NCBI GenBank assembly: GCA_963755395.1
Contig: CAVWJJ010000002.1
Span: 682,001 to 746,000, forward strand
Direction of reading: 5' to 3'
From: DAHVFK01 sp963755395
Lineage (GTDB): Bacteria > Pseudomonadota > Gammaproteobacteria > Burkholderiales > SG8-39
Length of the DNA stretch: 64,000 bases
In this document: positions 62,389 to 64,000 of the stretch, piece after piece
Numbering within the stretch: the first letter of the stretch is position 1
Layout: each line of letters begins with the position of its first letter
Made by a program: the position numbers and the translations under genes
Notes under the pieces: generated by a model
The model's database searches: none
Seen by the model: the letters and a program-made list of their open reading frames with translations, nothing else
Told to the model about the DNA's origin: nothing

Positions 62389-64000
62389 TCAGAGCGCCTG
62401 CAGCATGCGTGCGTACAGTCCGCCCGCGCCGGCGAGCGCGTCGCGCGCGCCCTGTTCCGCCACGCGCCCGCCCTCGAGCACCACGACGCGGTCGGCGCTG
62501 CGCACGGTGCGCAGGCGGTGCGCCACCATCAGCAGGGTGCGCTCGCGCGCCAGCCGCGCGATCGCCGCGCCGACCAGCGCCTCGGTCTCCGGGTCGAGGC
62601 TGGCGGTGGCTTCGTCCATCACGACCACCGGCGCGTCCTTGAGGAAGGCGCGCGCGAGCGCGATGCGCTGCACCTGCCCGCCCGAGAGGTTCTGGCCGCG
62701 CTCGCCGAGCGGGGTGTCGTAGCCCCGCGGTAGGCGCTCGATGAATTCGTCGGCGTGGGCCTGGCGCGCCGCCGCGCGCACTGCCTCGAGCGCCGCGGCG
62801 GGGTCACCCAGGCGGATGTTGTCCAGGATGCTGCCCTCGAACAGGTGCGCGCGCTGGGGCACCCAGGCGACGTGGCGCAGCCAGTGCGCGGCGTCGAGCG
62901 CGGCAAGGTCGTGGCCGTCGATCAGCACCCGCCCGCGCTGGGGCTGCAGGAAGCCGAGCAGCAGGTTGAGCACCGTGCTCTTGCCGGCCCCGCTGGGGCC
63001 GACCAGCGCGGTGACGCGGCCGGGCTCGAGCGCGAAGCTCGCGCCGCGCAGCGCCTCGCGCCCTGGTTCGTAGGCGTAGTGCACGTCCTCGAGACGGATG
63101 GCGATCGGGCCCGCCAGCGCGGGACGCGCCTCGCCCCGCGCGCTGCGCGGCGGCAGCGGCACTTCGAGCAGCTCGACGATGCGCGTGCCCGCGCCGATCG
63201 CCTCCATGCGCGCGTGGTAGCGCAGGCCCAGGCTGCGCAGCGGCAGGTAGTACTCCGGCGCGAGCAGCAGGATGAACAGGCCGGCCTCGAAGCCCATTTC
63301 GCCGTGCAGCAGGCGAAAGCCGATCAGCACCGCGACCAGCGCGATGCTTACCGTGGCGAAGAATTCGAGCACCAGCGCGGACAGGAACGCGACCCTCAGC
63401 ACCGCCATGGTGCTGCGCCGGTAGTCGTCGGAGATGCGCGCGATCAGGTCGGCCTCGCGGCGCGAGGCGTTGAACAGCTTGAGCGTGGTCAGCCCCTGCA
63501 GGGCGTCGAGGAAGCGCGCGCTCATGCGCGCGAGCTTTTGCCACTGGCGCTGGTTGAGGCGCTCCGCGCCGCCGCCGATCAGCACCATGAACAGCGGGAT
63601 CAGCGGCGCGCTCAACAGCAGCACCAGGGCCGAGATCCAGTCGCGCGGAAAGACGAACGCCAGGATCGCGAGCGGGACCAGCGCGACCAGCGCGAGCTGC
63701 GGCAGGTAGCGCGCGTAGTAGGGCTCGAGCGCCTCGACCGCGTCGAGCGCGGCCAGCGCCAGCTCGCCGCTCGCGCGGCCGCGGGCGTACGCCGGCCCGA
63801 GCGCCTGCAGGTGGTCGAACAGCTCAGCGCGCACCCGTTGCTTGACCCGCGTCGCCGCGCCCACCGCGGCCTGCTCGGCCGCGAGCGAGAGCACGAAGCG
63901 CAGCGCGAAAATCGCCGGCAGCGGCCACAGCCAGGGCAGGATCTGCGCCGGCGCCGCATGGCGAAGCAACGCCGCGTCGAGCGCCTTGGACAGCAGCCAG
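62389..64000 (-). CDS. cydD: Thiol reductant ABC exporter subunit CydD (5' end beyond the window)
   Basis: The visible 536 codons are the C-terminal part; the frame is open to base 64000. Membrane domain block FLDALQGLTTLKLFNAS, Walker A GPSGAGKST, signature NLSGGQ, Walker B VVMDEATASLD. Partner of CydC in the heterodimeric exporter. The stop is followed after one base by the cydC GTG. Confidence 0.95.
   Translation of the reverse strand, partial: WLLSKALDAALLRHAAPAQILPWLWPLPAIFALRFVLSLAAEQAAVGAATRVKQRVRAELFDHLQALGPAYARGRASGELALAALDAVEALEPYYARYLPQLALVALVPLAILAFVFPRDWISALVLLLSAPLIPLFMVLIGGGAERLNQRQWQKLARMSARFLDALQGLTTLKLFNASRREADLIARISDDYRRSTMAVLRVAFLSALVLEFFATVSIALVAVLIGFRLLHGEMGFEAGLFILLLAPEYYLPLRSLGLRYHARMEAIGAGTRIVELLEVPLPPRSARGEARPALAGPIAIRLEDVHYAYEPGREALRGASFALEPGRVTALVGPSGAGKSTVLNLLLGFLQPQRGRVLIDGHDLAALDAAHWLRHVAWVPQRAHLFEGSILDNIRLGDPAAALEAVRAAARQAHADEFIERLPRGYDTPLGERGQNLSGGQVQRIALARAFLKDAPVVVMDEATASLDPETEALVGAAIARLARERTLLMVAHRLRTVRSADRVVVLEGGRVAEQGARDALAGAGGLYARMLQAL

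Overview
The window is about 64 kb of GC-rich DNA (roughly two thirds G+C by eye) with compact, mostly operonic protein genes. I see no rRNA, tRNA, CRISPR array or transposase. Gene content and style (phosphoketolase, FixJ/LuxR-style signalling, RcnB-like and PhnB-like proteins, cydABX facing cydDC, -10 boxes of the TAGAAT/TATCCT kind close to start codons) point to a betaproteobacterium, probably Burkholderiales. That placement is inference. The left edge cuts a cytochrome c gene and the right edge cuts cydD.

Region by region. 0.1-2.7 kb: a three-subunit GMC-type (gluconate 2-dehydrogenase-like) periplasmic dehydrogenase preceded by a 15-codon leader ORF. 2.7-12.7 kb: a mostly minus-strand stress and redox block with Dps, a cysteine-hydrolase-like protein, an IorAB molybdenum oxidoreductase, an SPW membrane protein, phosphoketolase, an AraC regulator with a degenerate receiver, and a DsbA-like/VIT pair. 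13.1-22.2 kb: a signalling island with a receiver-only protein, a giant pseudokinase-ATPase-GAF-PAS-histidine kinase, a MEDS sensor and a second histidine kinase. Four copies of a motif around CACCWWGGTATCG lie in the gaps of the last two regions. 22.3-34.2 kb: CLC antiporter, shortened CreD, two unknown genes, acyl-CoA ligase, a response regulator, a BNR/MoaD/MFS operon, an ArsR-SRPBCC pair with twin operators, and an extradiol dioxygenase.

34.4-45.0 kb: a cupin-TetR operon behind a promoter with two TetR-type palindromes, small secreted or membrane proteins, a TauD/TfdA dioxygenase, two PhnB-like paralogues with histone-H1-like tails, an esterase, a cold-shock gene, a YbiT-like ABC-F, an AraC-VOC pair and a Crp/Fnr regulator. 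45.1-45.3 kb: a CRP-type palindrome and a candidate sRNA whose loop mimics the anti-Shine-Dalgarno sequence. 45.3-56.2 kb: a catabolic-looking cluster (uronate dehydrogenase-like enzyme, methyltransferase, PaoABC-like aldehyde oxidoreductase, M24 protein, beta-hydroxyacid dehydrogenase, cupin, CadC-TPR regulator). 56.2-64 kb: a second cold-shock gene sharing a 5'-terminal leader element with the first, two small unknown genes, and the cytochrome bd operon behind a perfect FNR-type box, convergent with cydDC.

Many genes that look functional are broken by single-base indels, most densely at 48.37-51.6 kb, where nearly all are +1 insertions. I read these as sequence errors, annotate such genes as single CDSs spanning the breaks, and say so in each entry.
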